Positions 5,965 through 6,434 of a stretch of 6,434 bases of DNA are shown piece after piece; within the stretch, counting starts at the first letter, position 1, and each line of letters starts with the position of its first letter. Origin of the DNA: Flavobacteriales bacterium (GTDB taxonomy: Bacteria; Bacteroidota; Bacteroidia; Flavobacteriales_D; Sanyastnellaceae). The stretch lies in the NCBI GenBank assembly GCA_030728235.1, contig JANRAA010000105.1, positions 1-6,434 of the forward strand, written 5' to 3'. The notes below the pieces were generated by a model, which ran no database searches, was not told the DNA's origin, and saw nothing but the letters and a program-made list of their open reading frames with translations. Position numbers and translations under genes: made by a program.

Positions 5965-6434
5965 TTAAAGAATCAATCGAACTCGGTTCTCAATTTCTGG
6001 TCGAAGCGGATGCGTGCGTTCTAATCGCGCAATCAACTCATCACGCCATGAATCAGCAAATGTCTTCACGCTTTCGTGATTGAGTGCTTCAAACGTCGGT
6101 ATGTGGCCCAAAATATTCACTCCACCGTAATGCTCAATGACAAATTCTGAAGAGATGTATTCATCGCCATTGAAGAGAACACCTGCCAAGGGGATGCCAC
6201 GTTGCTTTAAGACTTCAATGGTCAATAAGGTGTGGTTGATAGAGCCCAAATAGTTGCTGCTCACAAGGATCACTGGAATGCTCCAAACTTGTAATAAGTC
6301 GAGTATTGTTTGATTGGCATTCAAGGGTACCATCAATCCACCAGCGCCTTCAATGATCAAAGGTTTGCTGTGCTTTGGAAGCACGAGGTTGCTGATTTGA
6401 ACTTCTATTCCGTCGAGTGCTGCGGCAGCATGAG
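5965..6434 (-). CDS. bioD: Dethiobiotin synthetase (BioD), C-terminal part; 5' end outside window
   Basis: BioD makes the ureido ring of dethiobiotin from 7,8-diaminopelargonate, CO2 and ATP, the next-to-last step of biotin synthesis, in the cytoplasm. About 155 residues are in the window, out of roughly 205-225 in the family, and the N-terminal P-loop lies beyond the right edge. Visible landmarks, in order from the edge, are HAAAALDG (the family's PHxAA segment), LIIEGAGGLMVPLN (EGAGG at 6337-6351, the second nucleotide/substrate loop), IPVILVSSNYLGSINHTLL, GVLFNGDE (the nucleotide-base contact region) and ILGHIPTF near the end. The GTG at 6384 is internal, because the homologous frame continues to the window edge, so it was not used as the start. 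The gene converges on the T9SS cargo gene and shares its terminator. Other bio genes are probably upstream, to the right, but none is visible. Confidence 0.93.
   Translation of the reverse strand, partial: HAAAALDGIEVQISNLVLPKHSKPLIIEGAGGLMVPLNANQTILDLLQVWSIPVILVSSNYLGSINHTLLTIEVLKQRGIPLAGVLFNGDEYISSEFVIEHYGGVNILGHIPTFEALNHESVKTFADSWRDELIARLERTHPLRPEIENRVRLIL

Noticed and set aside
6382..6384. GTG as the start codon of bioD
   Set aside because: The frame continues to the edge with HAAAALDG, a BioD family segment; starting here would also lose the P-loop half.

Overview
The window looks like chromosomal DNA of a member of the Bacteroidota, probably a flavobacterial (Cryomorphaceae-like) lineage. 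The reasons are an outer-membrane TonB-dependent receptor with an N-terminal carboxypeptidase-regulatory-like domain, a secreted protein ending in a type IX secretion (T9SS) type A sorting domain, no Shine-Dalgarno-like purine tract before any start, an exact TAnnTTTG box (the -7 element of Bacteroidota promoters) before one gene, and an E1 dehydrogenase tail of the type found in Bacteroidota alpha/beta-fused branched-chain 2-oxoacid dehydrogenases. Genus and species cannot be told from this window.

Layout. (1) Bases 1-667, + strand: the 3' part of a thiamine-diphosphate 2-oxoacid dehydrogenase E1 gene, cut by the left window edge. (2) Bases 664-888, +: a 74-residue S4 RNA-binding protein of the YbcJ type whose ATG overlaps the E1 stop codon (ATGA), so the two are probably translationally coupled. 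(3) Bases 889-983: a short intergenic region with a possible hairpin whose loop carries T9. (4) Bases 984-3788, +: a 934-residue TonB-dependent receptor. (5) Bases 3789-3919: an AT-rich intergenic region with a 9-bp direct repeat, a small perfect inverted repeat and a TAnnTTTG box. (6) Bases 3920-5905, +: a 661-residue T9SS cargo protein with an alpha/beta-hydrolase-like N-terminal half, a beta-sandwich-like middle region and a T9SS sorting domain. (7) Bases 5925-5954: a strong rho-independent terminator, probably bidirectional. (8) Bases 5965-6434, - strand: the 3' part of a dethiobiotin synthetase (bioD) gene, cut by the right window edge.

How they fit together. The two edge genes are housekeeping metabolism (branched-chain 2-oxoacid oxidation and biotin synthesis). 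The centre is cell-envelope: a surface importer followed on the same strand by a secreted or surface-anchored protein. Whether these two work together is unproven; they are 131 bp apart and the cargo gene has its own candidate promoter.

The most unusual observation is in the cargo protein. Its fold signature is esterase/lipase-like, but the nucleophile elbow reads G-Q-G-T-G instead of G-x-S-x-G, and there is no histidine anywhere after residue 243, so neither the serine nor the histidine of a classical triad can be found. It may be a secreted pseudo-hydrolase, perhaps a binding or adhesion protein built on a hydrolase scaffold.
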